Assembly: GCA_963971425.1 (NCBI GenBank)
Contig: OZ020524.1
Coordinates: 21,257,022 to 21,321,021, forward strand
Reading direction: 5' to 3'
From: Bryoerythrophyllum caledonicum
Lineage: Eukaryota; Streptophyta; Bryopsida; Pottiales; Pottiaceae
DNA length: 64,000 nt
The notes under the pieces: model-generated
What the model was told of the DNA's origin: nothing
Database searches by the model: none
What the model saw: the letters and a program-made list of their open reading frames with translations, nothing else
Shown here: positions 42,272-54,641 of the stretch, piece by piece
How the letters are laid out: each line of letters starts with the position of its first letter
Position numbering within the stretch: position 1 is the first letter of the stretch
Position numbers and translations under genes: made by a program

Positions 42272-44835
42272 ATGGAGGAGCGTGTTGTATCTGAGGAGGA
42301 GGTGGTTGTTACCCGCAAGTCGAGTTTTCCTGGAAAGCTATGGCGAGTGAAGCGGGTGAATTTGGCAAATGCCGCAGGGCAGCTCCTCCTCTTCAGCGCC
42401 AAAGTGGCTGCGCTGGAAGCCGTCCGGCGCATCTCGCAAGCGCGGTGTCGCCCCCTTTGGTGGGGCTTGCAAGGCATCTTCACCATCCAAGCTCCGCCTT
42501 TCAACTGGCTGCAGCGATGGGCTCCCTTTCAACACATCGCTCACGCCACTCAGGTACTTTTGCCGGTGATATATGGTGCAGAGTACTTTTGCTGGAGGAA
42601 AATGAGTTATCTGTAAAGTCACTCGAATTCACAGTAAAGTATCAGTCGTCTGATTTATAATACTACTCTTTCCTCACTCTGAATAGCTATTAGATCAATC
42701 GAAGAGCTTGGCGGTCTCTCAACTAGAATCATGGAAGACCTTGATGGTATCTTTGCCTCACTCTGCAAGGAATTTTGCTTGTTCTGCAGAGTTTCTCCAA
42801 ACCTTTGGTTTTCTTGTCGATTGCGACTGCTGTGAGCAGCGCGATTGAGGAGGTGCAAAATGCAGCTGACGAGAGCGTACTTGCGAATCTTCGGGCGTTG
42901 GACGATGATTCACCTCTTTATCACTCGGACGGCGAAGACAGCGAGGAGGCGATTCTGCCCACGGATCAGAGAGCCCTGACTCTCCATCTTCTCAAGGAAG
43001 AGCTGGAAGACAAAGGCATCACTCTGCCTGAGAGGTGCGTATCCTGACTCTCTTCAGTTTCAAGAGTGGTAGTATCTGATTCAAGCTTCAAGTGACTTCA
43101 CAACCACCTCCAATGTATCAGTTTCTCGTGATGTTTTGCAGGATGGATGCGGATGAGCTAGGGAGGTTTCTGGTGGCCGCCAACGGGAACGTGTCCACGT
43201 TCATCGGGCGGGTGAAGAAGACGGTGCAGTGGCGCGAGCGGCACCACATCTTCTCCGCGTCGGAGCTGAAGCGGTGGGAGCATCTGGTGTACTGGCACGG
43301 CCGCGACGCCCACGACCGACCCACGCTCGTGGTGCGCCTGGGGCAGGCGTACACCGTCCTTGACCCCACCGACCACCCCGGATTCGCCCAAGCTGTCGGT
43401 ATGTGTGCATTTGATTGTCGGGATTTGGAAAGTCATCTGATGTTTGAGTAAGATGTACCCTTTTTTGTCAGCTCTAAATAAGTCTTAATTCATCTAAAGG
43501 AGAGGGAGGCAGCTGGTACTCATGAAAACTCTTTCTCCGCTCTCGAAAATTGGACAGAGATAGATGTCAATAAGTTGCAAGAAGGGCATGTGTGCACATC
43601 TTTGATTCATCTGACTTTTATGTAGTAGAGGTATTTCTGAAGTCACCTGAAGTTTGAGTAAGATATGCTCTTTTTTTCCATGTTAAAGTCAGCTTGAAAT
43701 AAGCCAGCTGAGAGTCTTTCTCCGCTCTCAGAGAACTGCTTTGAGTTGAGTTTAGACACCACCAAGCTCTTACGTTGACATAATTGTAGCAGTAGCCCGC
43801 CAAGCTCTTCTATTGATGTAGAGTGAGGTAAGAGACGTGAAAAGAGGGGGCATTAGATTGCGTCTTCAAATGAGTCTTTCTTCACTCGCAAACACGGCTA
43901 GACCACCAAGCTCCTCCATACTTAGACCACAAGTTCTTCCATTGTTCTAAGAACTATTTAGAGTGAGGAGAGAGGAGTGTAAAGAGGGGTTATCTAGTTT
44001 TCTAGCCTTGGTTTTTCTCATATGCTTTGTTGTATGCAGTGTCGCAGGTGGAGGCTGGGGTTCTGAAGCTGGTGGTGGACAAGGATGACCCTACCATCAC
44101 CGTGGTGATGGACTGTGAGTGCGAGAACACGGTGGGGTTTCCTCTGGAGAGACTCAAGTCCCGGATTCGCTTGCTCCAGGACCATTATCCGTGCAGATTG
44201 GCCACTGTTCTGGTAGTCAATCTTCCCCCAGAAATGCGTGGATTTGCGCAGGAAGTTCTGCAGGTACAGTTTGAATAAGATCCCCCCTCTCTTTTTGCAT
44301 AAGAATATCACCTCTCAAATCAGCTCATAGGAGAGATAGGCAGCTCATATTCATGGTTGATTTCACATAAGACTGTAGGATACAAGAATGCCGATATATA
44401 AGAGTAAGAGTGGCGGATACTCTTCTACTGATGTTGGATACAACCACATTGACATGAGAAACCTTGCTGCAGATCCTGAGTCCCACCACACAGAAGAAGA
44501 TGCACCTCAAGGGCTACCGCCGCTACTCAAATCTCCTCTCGCTCCACCTGGGCCCCCCGGAGCACATCCCCCCCTTCCTCGGCGGGCGCTGCAAATGCCA
44601 CATCTGCAACACCAAGGCGGTCTCGGCGGAGGAGCAGCGCAGGATCCTGGCGAGGCAAGCGCAGCGGGAGCTCGAAGACAGGGACGCCGCAGCCGCAGCA
44701 GGCCATGTCGCCATGGAGCTGGTGTCGCCAGCCGAGCAGTCCTACACGAGTACGTTGCGGTTCCTGATCCTAGGCTTCCTCATTGTTTGGGTCATGGTCG
44801 CCACCGTCACGTCCTCTCCCAAATTCTCCTCTTGA
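42272..44835 (+). CDS. Sec14-like CRAL-TRIO protein with C-terminal membrane anchor, five exons
   Basis: Exons 42272-42553, 42790-43034, 43142-43398, 44040-44263 and 44473-44835, phases consistent, 456 residues. The N-terminal exon is amphipathic (KLWRVKRVNLANAAGQLLLF). Exon 2 is acidic. From exon 3 the CRAL-TRIO N region (FLVAANGNVSTFIGRVKKT) and lipid-binding fold follow: VYWHGRDAHDRPTLVVRLG, ITVVMDCE, RIRLLQDHYPCRLATVLVVN, FAQEVLQILSP and the late HIPPFLGGRCKCHIC. A hydrophobic helix (FLILGFLIVWVMVATV) near the end suggests a tail anchor. Sec14 proteins exchange phosphatidylinositol and other lipids between membranes. The Cys pair in the CKCHIC motif and the anchor are its special features. 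Intron 3 is long and repeat-containing. Confidence 0.88.
42670..42752. repeat. Short intronic repeat (also 23708-23776, 43735-43970)
   Basis: CTCTGAATAGC-ATTAGA, AGAGCTTGGCGGTCT and GGAAGACCTTGATGGT in Sec14 intron 1 match intron 1 of C2 gene B; reverse-complement relatives (ACCACCAAGCTCTT, ACTATTTAGAGTGAGG) occur at least twice in Sec14 intron 3. It is a small dispersed element found in introns of unrelated genes. Confidence 0.7.
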
Positions 44836-46309
44836 TTGCTTCTGGATCTCCATTTAATCAAGGTTGCTACCGCTTCTTCTTCTTCGTCTTCTAGATCTCC
44901 ACTTAACCAAGGTTACGGTCTTCACCTCCACCGGTCTTGTTTATAATTTGGAGCTAGAACATGAACCTTTTTGCTCTCATTTAAGGTCAGTTGTATAAAA
45001 GAGGTAGCTATTGTGAGGAAGCATCAGGAATGATTGCTCCAGGTAATAAGAGATGGTTTTTTCTTCTTCTTTTTTCTTTCTTTTTGTACATGGTTATTAA
45101 GCAGGGGTGGGCACAGGTTGATCAGGAATGGTGGGCATTAATATAAGAGAGAATGGTTTCTTATCGCCTCCGCAAGAACCAATGCTTGAGGCGGTGGTTT
45201 GTCAGCTTTGAAGAAGCAGGAGTTCCTTCCCCTTTCTTCTTCAGACTGCTGATTGTATATCTATACTTATTGTTGCATCTTCGGCAGGGATTAAGAAAAG
45301 TCGTTGCCTGATTGGCTAATCCTTCTTTTCCTGAAGTTTTGTTGTTTGCAAGGCGGTGGTATTTTTTTCAATATTTTTTTTATAATATTTTATGTGTATA
45401 CTACTTGCATTCTGTCATGATTTGGTAAGTGGTCCATCTTCATGGATGTACTTGTTCACCCCTTTTGTTTTCCGCTCTTTTTTGGTACGGACAATGCGTA
45501 CCATGATAGTAGTACGTTCATGGGAGATGCAGGAGTGATGGGGTTGTCTTTCTCTTAAGTTACTATGGTCGGTGCACCAAAACCCATGGGGTACCAATTT
45601 CCAATGACTTGTGGGTCGAGATGTGTCTAAACTTGGGAGCATGGAAAGTGCACGGATTTTCATGCTTTTTCCTTCAGTTGTTGATCCTACCTTGCAAGTT
45701 TTTGGTGAGCCTAACAACATACCGGTTTTAAATAACTTTACTACTTGACTTTCTCTTCCAAATGAGGTCTAGGGGAGAATTTTTCCTCCCTTGGAATCTC
45801 ATTTAGGCTATGATATAGAGTCAGCTACCATTAGAAGCATCTGAGGGGCGGTTTACACTATGGACCAAGAACTTGTCCCATGCACCTCTAAAATCTGTGA
45901 TTGGTTCCATCAACTCGATTACTATAGCAATCGTGTTATAACAGCCAACTTGGCTTAGAACAAATCTTGGCAATAACACTTGGAGTAAGAGGCATTACCC
46001 ACCATTTTTGCTATAACAACCACTTGATATAGCAATCTCTATATGTAGTAGGTCGGACCAATAAGGTTGGTTGTACACTTTCAAAATATTTTCTTTCATG
46101 TATTATACAAATATACTATTGGATAACCAATTCTACTCCAAAATTACAAATCTTCAACAATACTCATATCAAGTTATTAGGCATTGGTGGTGTTTGTTAA
46201 TCCCTAAGTGATCCGACATACCCAGAAAGTAGATGTATTCTTTGGAAAATGGAATATATGAACCAAAAGGTGACATTTGACAAGTGGGAAAAGATGGAAT
46301 TTTTGGTGG
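44836..46309. other. 3' flank of Sec14-like gene and gene-free sequence
   Basis: Contains a TTCTTCTTC-rich tract (44873-44892, 45059-45085). No coding sequence is supported up to the pogo element. Confidence 0.5.
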
Positions 46310-46311
46310 TA

Positions 46312-49300
46312 CAGTCTAACCTTGATAATATCACACTTGTTAATAGAACACCTTGATATTGTCACCCAAAACCTTGAAACGGATTTTTGTAGTGTAAAAC
46401 TCCCTTGTTAATATCACTATCACCCTTGATAATATCACATTTTTTTTTCAAAATCTATAGTGTAAGTGTGACAATATAAAAAATGGATGGATGAATAAGC
46501 ATAGATGATGTCCTATCTCGTCGGAATGTTGTACTGTATGTACAAGTGAGGGTGATTTGTGGATGAAGAATGTGGGCAAATCATAGATATTGGTGAGGAC
46601 GAGAGTTCTGGGAAGTGCGAGGGTTTCGAGCTCGAACCAGCATGACTCTGGAGAATATGAGGATTTCCTTGCGGCGGCCGTTTTCCTGAGAGTTTTCTTG
46701 CGGTGGCATTGTCCCAAGGGTTTCTGCAAGCTGTGCTGGATTGTAAAGGTGGGGTCGTGATAAGTCCGCAGGTTGGGTCGCAGGTCGTTGGAGTGTGGAG
46801 GATGCGATTAAGTCGTTGGGTCGCAGGTCACAAGTCGTTGGATTGAATCATCATCTCAATCATGGCTTCTGGCAACGCATAGCAATCAGAGTAAATCTCA
46901 ATGTCGTTCTGGGACCTGCAGATCATGTCTTTCTTCAGAGAATCCAGAACCTTCTTTCGTCTGGTTTCCGAGGTGCCTTTGTTGTAAAGCCCCTAGATCA
47001 CTACGAACCGATTGTTGATTTCCCGAAACAAAAGAGCAACCCATTTGCTGCAGCGACCTGCTGCACACCCCAACGACTTGAGTTACAATTCAGCTCATGT
47101 GGGAGTAGTGAATTTTTCCTCGTACTACAACGGCCCTAGAATTTGTAAATTGCTAACAAATTGTTACTAGGTGTAGGAATCATGTGTGATCCTTAGGGTG
47201 GTACAGTATTGCAGTGGTGGATTGATTAGCTTGAGTTGTGATTGTGGATTACTATGAAGGCCTTTGAGGTAGAAATGGGCCTGAGCGGTGGGTCACCATG
47301 AAGAATTATACGCGTTGTTGGCTTAGGCTCTGATCCGGAATTTCCTACAGAGTTTTAACAAACAAAAATTCAAATGAAGAAGAAGCCGCTCCTTCCAGAG
47401 TGTACCATATTTTTATAATTGAGACTTGCTGGAGGAGCGAGTGCTATACCTCAGGCAAGAAATCATCCTTCTCATTCTGCATGTAAATTCCTTAGCTAAC
47501 TACAAATTAAATCCTGGTACAAGCAATGCTTTGAGGTGTGGCCTTTGCTGGAGTGTGTGCTCTATGCTGAGGTGTGCTCTTTGCTGGAGTACCAGGAAGA
47601 TGTCCAATGATATTTGATTCGCCATTATTTTTTCTTACCAAATGAATGCGAAAGCAGATCTCCAGTTTGTTCCTAACTGCTTTGAAGGACTTTCCGGCGG
47701 CAGTAGCAGGTCGCGACGATAGGTCGCAGGGCTTTCAACGAGGTCGCTGAAGTTCTACACGTTGCAGGATGTTGTCAGTATTTGCGGGGAATATCAATTG
47801 CAGCTGGTATCGTAGTGCGGCCACTCTCATCCACGTAGGACGCTTGTAAATGTTCTCTAGTGAATTGTATCTTGTTCAAAATCACCCTTCAATTTTGTGA
47901 GAATTGTTGAGTTTAGGGTTTAAGATTTTGCTGAATGGTTAAACAGAAGGAGGTGCTTGCAATGGCAAGTAAACGACAACGGGTGGATTTATCAGCTGCT
48001 GACAAAAAGAAGATTTGTGAAGTTCACAAAGCTCAACCGGCTTTGAAACATGAAGAACTTGCTCAATACATGGTGAGTCAACATGGATTCAAGCTTGTGG
48101 ATCGTACAACAATCACAAAGATTTTACGTGCCGAAGAGAAGTGGCTGAATTTAGGTGCGGGTGTGCGTGAAGGCAGTGTGCGGCGGGCTCGAGATGGAAA
48201 ATGGCCATAGCTTGAGAAGGCTTTGGTGTTATGGTTTGGCCAGGTACGAGCGCGGAGGGGATTGGTTACAAATGATGTGGTTGTTCGAAAGGCTGATGAG
48301 TTGAGAGAATCATTTGGGATTTCTGAAAACGACTTTAAGATTTCTCATGGATGGTTGCAAAACTTTAAAGCTCGGCATGGAATTGCCTGTCATTATTTAC
48401 ATGGCGAGTCTCGAGATGGGGATGCAGCTGGAGTGACACTAGCTATGGCAAAGATGCCTTCTATTTTGAAGGATTATGACCCCGAGGATTGTCTTCAACT
48501 TTGATGAGACATGTTTGTACTATAGAGCCCCTCCTTGCAAGACATTGAACATTGGAAAAGTTAAAGGAAATAAGAAGAAAAAAGATCGTGTCACTCTAGG
48601 TCTTTGCACTAATATCTTAGGCAAAGAGCGGTTGAAGATTGTCTTTATTCACAAGTCAGCGTGTCCAAGGTGTTTTCCTCGTCAGTTTGATCCAAACAAT
48701 GTTGTGCACTATTACTCTAATAGTACAACATGGATGAACGGTGATATCTTCACCCATTGGGTGAAAGGTGAAAACCGGCGGATGGCATTGAATGGGAGGA
48801 AGATTTGAATTATCATGGACAATGCGGGAAGCCACGACATTCATGGGGAGATAAAAAGAGTGATTGATGGTTTTAATGCATTTATACTTTCGCACATCAC
48901 TATTTTATTCCTTCCTCCCAATGTCACTTCCATTGTTGAGCCTTTAGATCAGGGAGTGATTGCTGCTGTTAAGATGTGCTACAATCGAAAGCTTGTTAGT
49001 TGGACTTTACAGCAGTTTGATAGCAACTCAGTTCAGGATTTGGGGAAGTTAAATGTTAATCTCTTTGAAGCTATGTTATGGTGTGTGGCGGCATGGCATG
49101 AGTTAGATGATCAGACTATTAGAAATTGTTGGAGAAAATCCTCTATTCTACCTGCAGATTGGAATGCAAATATTCAAAATCTTGATGAACGTGTGAAGAC
49201 AAGGATGGAGGAGGCGGTTTTAGAATTGGGAACTTTAATTGGAGCTTTGAACTTGGGCTCCAACGTTCATGGCCAACCGTTGGAGAAACTTTCTCCAACG

Positions 49301-50167
49301 GAATATGTCAACATGGAGGGGGAGGATGAATTTGAGGTGGAATACTCCACTCAAGATCTTGTTCAATTGGTACAAAATGAACAAGAAATATTAAGTGATG
49401 TCATAGAGGAAGAGATTGTTCTTGACATTGATGATGTTGAGCCTAAAGTTATAAAATTAGGTGATGCACAAATGTGTGCAAAAGATGTCTTCAATTTTAT
49501 GGCTAGTCAAGGTTCTAAATTCTTTAGTACGGAAGAGTTGATAGCTATGGAAAGAATTCACGACAAACTCATTATAATAGGTGTTGCACATCTAACATCA
49601 ACATCAACAAAGCAATGCGACATTAGAAGTTTTTTAGTGTCTAGTGAGAGGTCTTTGTTTGATCTCAATGAAACATTATAATGTTTCTTATTGTTATTTT
49701 AGTATTTGATTTATTTATTTATTTTGAATCATTCAAGTCTATTCTTTGCTATTGAAGATTTTTTATTCATAATTTATATACGTTACACCTTGTCACGTGC
49801 TATGTCTCAATGATTATTTCACATGAGGTGAGATAAATCATTTATGTTAGGTCTCAATGAATTTACTAGCTTGTTATGTCCTAATATGGATGTCACTAAC
49901 TAAAAGTGATTCATTTCTTTGGTTTTTGTGAGTTATGGCATCTATTTGTGATTGATTCAAGTTGGAAAACCAAGTGTATGATAGTTTGTTGTTTTATTTA
50001 ATTTTCTGATTTTTTTTTGGATTTTTTTGGGATTTTTTTGGGATTTTTTTTTATAATATCACATTTTGCCTAAAATTGCCAAATGTGATATTATCAAAAT
50101 TGTCACACCTTGATAATATCACACTTTTGGATGAAACGGAGAGTGTGATATTATCAAGGTTAGACTG
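46312..50167 (+). mobile_element. Complete pogo/Tigger element with TA target duplication
   Basis: 3856 bp. Both ends read CAGTCTAACCTTGATAATAT inward and match over 26 bases. TA flanks both sides (46310-46311, 50168-50169). Subterminal CCTTGATAATATCACA-like repeats recur near 46430 and 50056-50160, the likely transposase-binding sites. The enclosed transposase is broken, so the copy is non-autonomous now. Confidence 0.92.
47935..49681 (+). pseudogene. Tigger/CENP-B-type transposase, broken
   Basis: N-terminal CENP-B helix-turn-helix (KRQRVDLSAADKKKICEVHK), second HTH (FGISENDFKISHGWLQNFKA), then the DDE_1 core: FNFDET, MDNAGSHDIHGE and IVEPLDQGVIAAVK, and an acidic tail. Lesions: in-frame TAG at 48208-48210, a frame change near 48485 just before FNFDET, and an in-frame TGA at 48806-48808. 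Catalytic acidic residues are still encoded, so inactivation is by these three changes only. Confidence 0.9.
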
Positions 50168-50169
50168 TA

Positions 50170-50689
50170 GTATTCTTCACAGCCATGGATGTCCTTGATT
50201 TTTTGGGGAGTTTTTGGAGGGCTGGAAGAGGCTGTACTTACATAGCTGTATATTGTATAATATTCAAACTATATCACCATTAAGGCTATCAAACTCAATT
50301 AAAGAGTTTGAAAATTTTGAGGGGTATCTAAATTTAGATGGGCCATGTGCAACATATTTCTTTTCAGGCATTCAACCCAATACATCACAATGCTTTAGCT
50401 GTAACGCTTCAACGTTTATGTATGACTCAAATTGGGCTGCAAGATCACTCAGGGGTTAAATCTCCATCTGTCAGGATTCAAGCCATCCGCGCCTAATTCC
50501 TATTCTATATTGAAGAATTTTTAAAAGTGTAGAAAGTGACCCCCTCTTGTCTTCCCTTATACTACATTCTTATGATAGTGAATGGAACCACATCGAGAGG
50601 ATGGCGGCTTAGGAAAGGTGTGAGGAGATACATATGGAAGAAACCCCAGAGAAAGGTCCTATAAGATTCTTACCTGAATACCTTAAATG
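50170..50689. other. Gene-free spacer
   Basis: AT-rich sequence between the pogo element and the LINE-like fragment; no supported frame. Confidence 0.4.
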
Positions 50690-51616
50690 CTACGATTTAG
50701 ACAACAACTTAACAGAATTAGCTAGAAACTTCCCAAATATAGAAAAATAGACAGGAAATAGAAACATCGACAATGAACTCTCCAATGAATTTTGGACAAA
50801 CCCCCTTATCACAGACTCACAAAAAACATGTATCATAAAATTTAGAACAGGCCAATATATGGGAAATGCCCGGAAACAACTCTTCTTTGGTCGCGAAAGA
50901 TTCCCCTCCGTTACATGCCCAATATGTAAATCCACCGACCCACATACTTGGCTACATGTTTTACTTAAATGCCAACAACAACACATACATGCACTCATTG
51001 TAAAAAGACACGACAAAGCGGTATGGGAAATCAGAAAACTACTTATATCATCCAGTAAATCTAGATGTTTTACCTTAATGAATGCCGGTATCTTTCAAAA
51101 TAACTCACTAGAAAATATTGTTCCACAATGGTTACTGCCATGTAAATGCACTACCCAAAGATGCCACTGCAATGCTCAATTTAAACCAGATTTACTATGC
51201 ATCCGTAGAGTACCACATAATCATCCCCACCAACAAACCCAGATCCAAACATCACAATTCAGTTCATAGAATTCACATATTGCAACGACCGGTTCTCACC
51301 AAAAACCATATGGCACAAGATAAACAAATATCAGCCCCTTCTAGAGGAAATAAGTACAATAGGGTGGAAAGTGGACCCACTAATAGTTATCACAGCTGGA
51401 GCCAGAGCTACTACACACACCCCGTCTATGGAATCACTCGAAAAAACATTTAAAATCTCAAAGCCCTCCATTAGAAATACTTTCAAAAACTTTAACACCA
51501 TTGCTATCCAACATGCAATGTCCATCCTCCTCCATAAAAGACGTCTAGAAAACAACCAACCATTACCCGACCCACACACCTCCAACTTAAACTGTATTCA
51601 CCACAACCACCATTAA
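50690..51616 (+). pseudogene. LINE-like 3' ORF fragment (copy 1)
   Basis: Broken frames encode a CPICKSTDPHTWLHVLLKC zinc-like motif with KRHDKAVWEI, as seen at the C-terminal end of plant LINE reverse-transcriptase proteins. Further on come WLLPC, CHCNAQFKPDLLC and VITAGARATTHTPSMESLEK with NTIAIQHAMSILLHK. The last two blocks recur in the fragment at 55.6-56.1 kb. No reverse-transcriptase core is in the window. Confidence 0.6.
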
Positions 51617-52054
51617 CACTACTAATAATCAACCGCAAAGCATTAGATATGTTTGTTTTATAGTGTCTACCCTCGAGAGGGGGAAGTAGTTCCATCTTTC
51701 TAAAACTTTGCCGAGTGGGCATCACCTTAGTAGTGGAACGAACAGACACTTTAGTCACGCCTGCCTCTTTTAGAAACCAGAGTTCTTCTTCTTCTTCTTC
51801 TCGAGGAGATACTAGTCAACACTTAAGAAACTTGGGGTACTACAAGGGAGCTTTAGCTTTCATTAGATAAGGCCTGAGAACATCAATTGCCATTGCTACT
51901 CATGCATTTCATAGGTGGAGAAATTAAAAGAGCAAGAGATTAACTCATATTCAATTATCCTCTCTTTCCTCTAACAGAAAGACTTTCAACATTTCTCTAA
52001 CCAAGAGCTTCCGCCACTACTAAAAAGATGGTATGAGATGATCATCAAGTATAT

Positions 52055-52283
52055 CAACTATACTAATTTTGATGTTTAGTGTCATGGGCAGTAAATGACT
52101 TGTAAATGCTGTAAGTTTTTACTTTTGATATAAATTTTTACTGAGAGCACAACAATCAATACTACTAAAAGAGGGAGATCATAGTGGACATGGTCGGTAA
52201 AAATATTCATCAAGACTGAAAACTTATAACATTTACAAGTCATTTGCTGCCCATGACACTAAACACCAAAATCAGTGTAGTGG
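52055..52283. mobile_element. Foldback element with ~60-bp arms
   Basis: 52055-52120 and 52222-52283 are imperfect inverted copies (GTTTAGTGTCATGGGCAG, AAATGACTTGTAAATG). 229 bp in total, noncoding, high hairpin potential. Related in sequence to the element at 39.4 kb. Confidence 0.75.
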
Positions 52284-52494
52284 CAACCTGTACCAAAGCT
52301 AGTCATTATTTGGTATACTTAGTGGTAGTCTCATAGCATCTTTCTAGCAGTGCGCACCGCAAACTCTCACTTGTAGTGACCCCACGACCGCAACTTATAA
52401 AGACGACATGTATGGCCCATTGTATGCAACTTTGTGTGCAACCTAGTACCATTTTCCTTCAAACCATGTTGAGGTTCTTGAACTAGAGCCATTA

Positions 52495-52810
52495 GAGCAT
52501 GGCCACCGGTGATCAATCCCGGTGGATCCCAAACAGTGCACATTGCGTCAGTGCACAAAAATGAAGGCATGCTTGACCCACCGCTCCCCGGCGTCTGAGC
52601 TTGCCCGGTGGGAAGAGGACAAATCTATTAATGATGATATTCTATAAAAAAAAAAAAATGACCAATGGCCATGGACCGGGCGCTCCAGCCTTGCCCTTCA
52701 CACTCACAGCAGCGGAGTGTACGGGGGAAGGGTGGGAGGGTGCCCGGTGGATGGGCCCCGCCACTTTTTCAATCAATGCGCACCGGGACTGCGTCCCGGT
52801 GGCCATGCTC
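52495..52810. mobile_element. MITE, GAGCATGGCCACCGG termini, TTA duplication
   Basis: 316 bp; both ends read GAGCATGGCCACCGG inward, flanked by TTA at 52492-52494 and 52811-52813. It contains a poly-A run and no gene. Confidence 0.85.
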
Positions 52811-52927
52811 TTAGGAATCATCTTTGGATACAGCTACAATGCTCTGACTATGATTAGAAAGAGACATGAAGGGCTTTGAAGCTTCATATATCTAGCGTGT
52901 GGGAGGTTGAACTTGGAGAGTCTTATA

Positions 52928-53280
52928 AGGTAAGCCCCCCTAAAACCGACAAGTTAAGGAATGTGCATACATGGAGAGAGGAGTTAATTATACTGTTATT
53001 TTTCAGTGGTAGCCAATTGAGTTACAATTCCAACCCAAGTGATTTCATATTTTTTCAATGAAAGCTGAATTAGTAATGAATTTTCAAACTATGCAGCCAT
53101 GTTTAGTGGGTGGCCAGAAGTAGGTACCCCCATAACTAACGACCAAAAGTAAGGGTCTTGACTATTAGCAAACCTCCATTTGGAGCTAAGTTGGTGGTAA
53201 TGGGTTGGAAGAGGGTTGGATATACCCCAATTTCATGGGCATTGGCTATGGGTTTTTATTGGTTATGGGGAGGCTTACCT
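52928..53280. mobile_element. Stowaway-like MITE, copy 2
   Basis: 353 bp, same family and orientation as 21945-22298; ends AGGTAAGCCCCCC / AGGTAAGCCTCCC, flanked by TA (52926-52927, 53281-53282). Confidence 0.83.
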
Positions 53281-53282
53281 TA

Positions 53283-54229
53283 ATCATTTTTGCTCTCCCA
53301 TTGAGTTGGGGTAACCGTTACTTCCCAGGCAATTTAGGTTCGCAGTCTCAGTTGAGGATGCTCTGATTACATTGTGAATGTAGGAGGTAATAAAAATTTG
53401 CTCACCTGCCGGGCACATTTGTGACTTTGTACTTGAAGGTACTCCGTCCCATGTACTATGTACAATCCGCATGCAAATGGGTGCTGAAGCTCTTTATCGC
53501 TTTTGTCAGCACAACCAGACAATCTGTCTCATGGCAAAAGGCTGAAATTTAATGGCCTTGTCCGGAGTTGGTGGATATGCACAGATGATTGGTAACGTGC
53601 CATATCCCAACAAGACCTTGAAGGAAGAGGAAGTAAGTTAGAAGAAGAAGAAATCCGGTCCATCTATATTGAAGACCTTTGAGGAACGATAGGGTAGAGG
53701 ATGCTATTCTTGTAAAACTAAGCCATGCAACATGTGTGTGATAATGGTCTCCGGGAAACAAAAATATGCACATATTAGACTTTCAGTGAGAACCTCAAAT
53801 CCAGTTATTTGATTTGTAAACCAGCCTACTATGATTATTTTTTGAAGTCAGTTGAATTGAATCCTTGTAACCCCCTGTGACTGTTACTGAACCCGAAGGT
53901 TGAATTCGGCAAATAATATTTTCAAAAAACATTTTCAAAAATAGCTGCCATAATTTTAGGAAATCATTTTTCAAAAAAATCATTTTTAAAACTTGGTGAA
54001 CAACCGGATTCTGAAAAAGAAAAAAAATTAGAACTTTGTCAAACTTATATTTTTAGAATTAAATAAACAAGGGTGCTGAATATTTACCCTGGGGTACAAT
54101 AGAAGAGTGCTCCATTCTTGTACTCATGTCATCCACCAATCACTTGCCTCCATTCTCGTAATGTTTTGAACCATAATGAGGCAAAAGGTAATTGAGTTAC
54201 AAACATAGAGTTAGACAGAGTTGTTCGAC
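53283..54229. other. Gene-free spacer
   Basis: AT-rich, including A/T runs at 53900-54060; no coding sequence is supported. Confidence 0.4.
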
Positions 54230-54232
54230 TAA

Positions 54233-54638
54233 GAGCATTTGCACCGCTCCTTACGGTGTGGAGCTCCCTAGAAGATCTTACCCCGAATTGTACACGGGGA
54301 CAACTAGGTTTTCAACGTGCTTGTCCGCACCGCACAACCATCTCACCCCCGGCAAAATAATTGGAGCATGCATGTGGCGTCGCCAAATTCGCCACCTTCA
54401 ACCACCTTGCACTTTGGAGCTTCTCCGCAATCGAACCACCTCCATCTCCACCTACCACGTTTGGTCAACGTGCTTGGCGTGCTTGCTTCCCTTGCACAAT
54501 CGTATCGTGAAAACCCCTCATTTCGGGCTCCGGGCATATTTTGGAGTGAAGAAAACTCCTACGATTTGGAACACTCACAACACTTTTCCTCAGCTTCACC
54601 TGTCCGTGTGGTGAACGGAGTGCACGGTGCGCATGCTC
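54233..54638. mobile_element. MITE, GAGCATNNGCACCG termini, TAA duplication
   Basis: 406 bp; left GAGCATTTGCACCGCTCC, right inward GAGCATGCGCACCGTGCAC; TAA at 54230-54232 and 54639-54641. Noncoding; its interior is more GC-rich than the flanks. Confidence 0.83.
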
Positions 54639-54641
54639 TAA

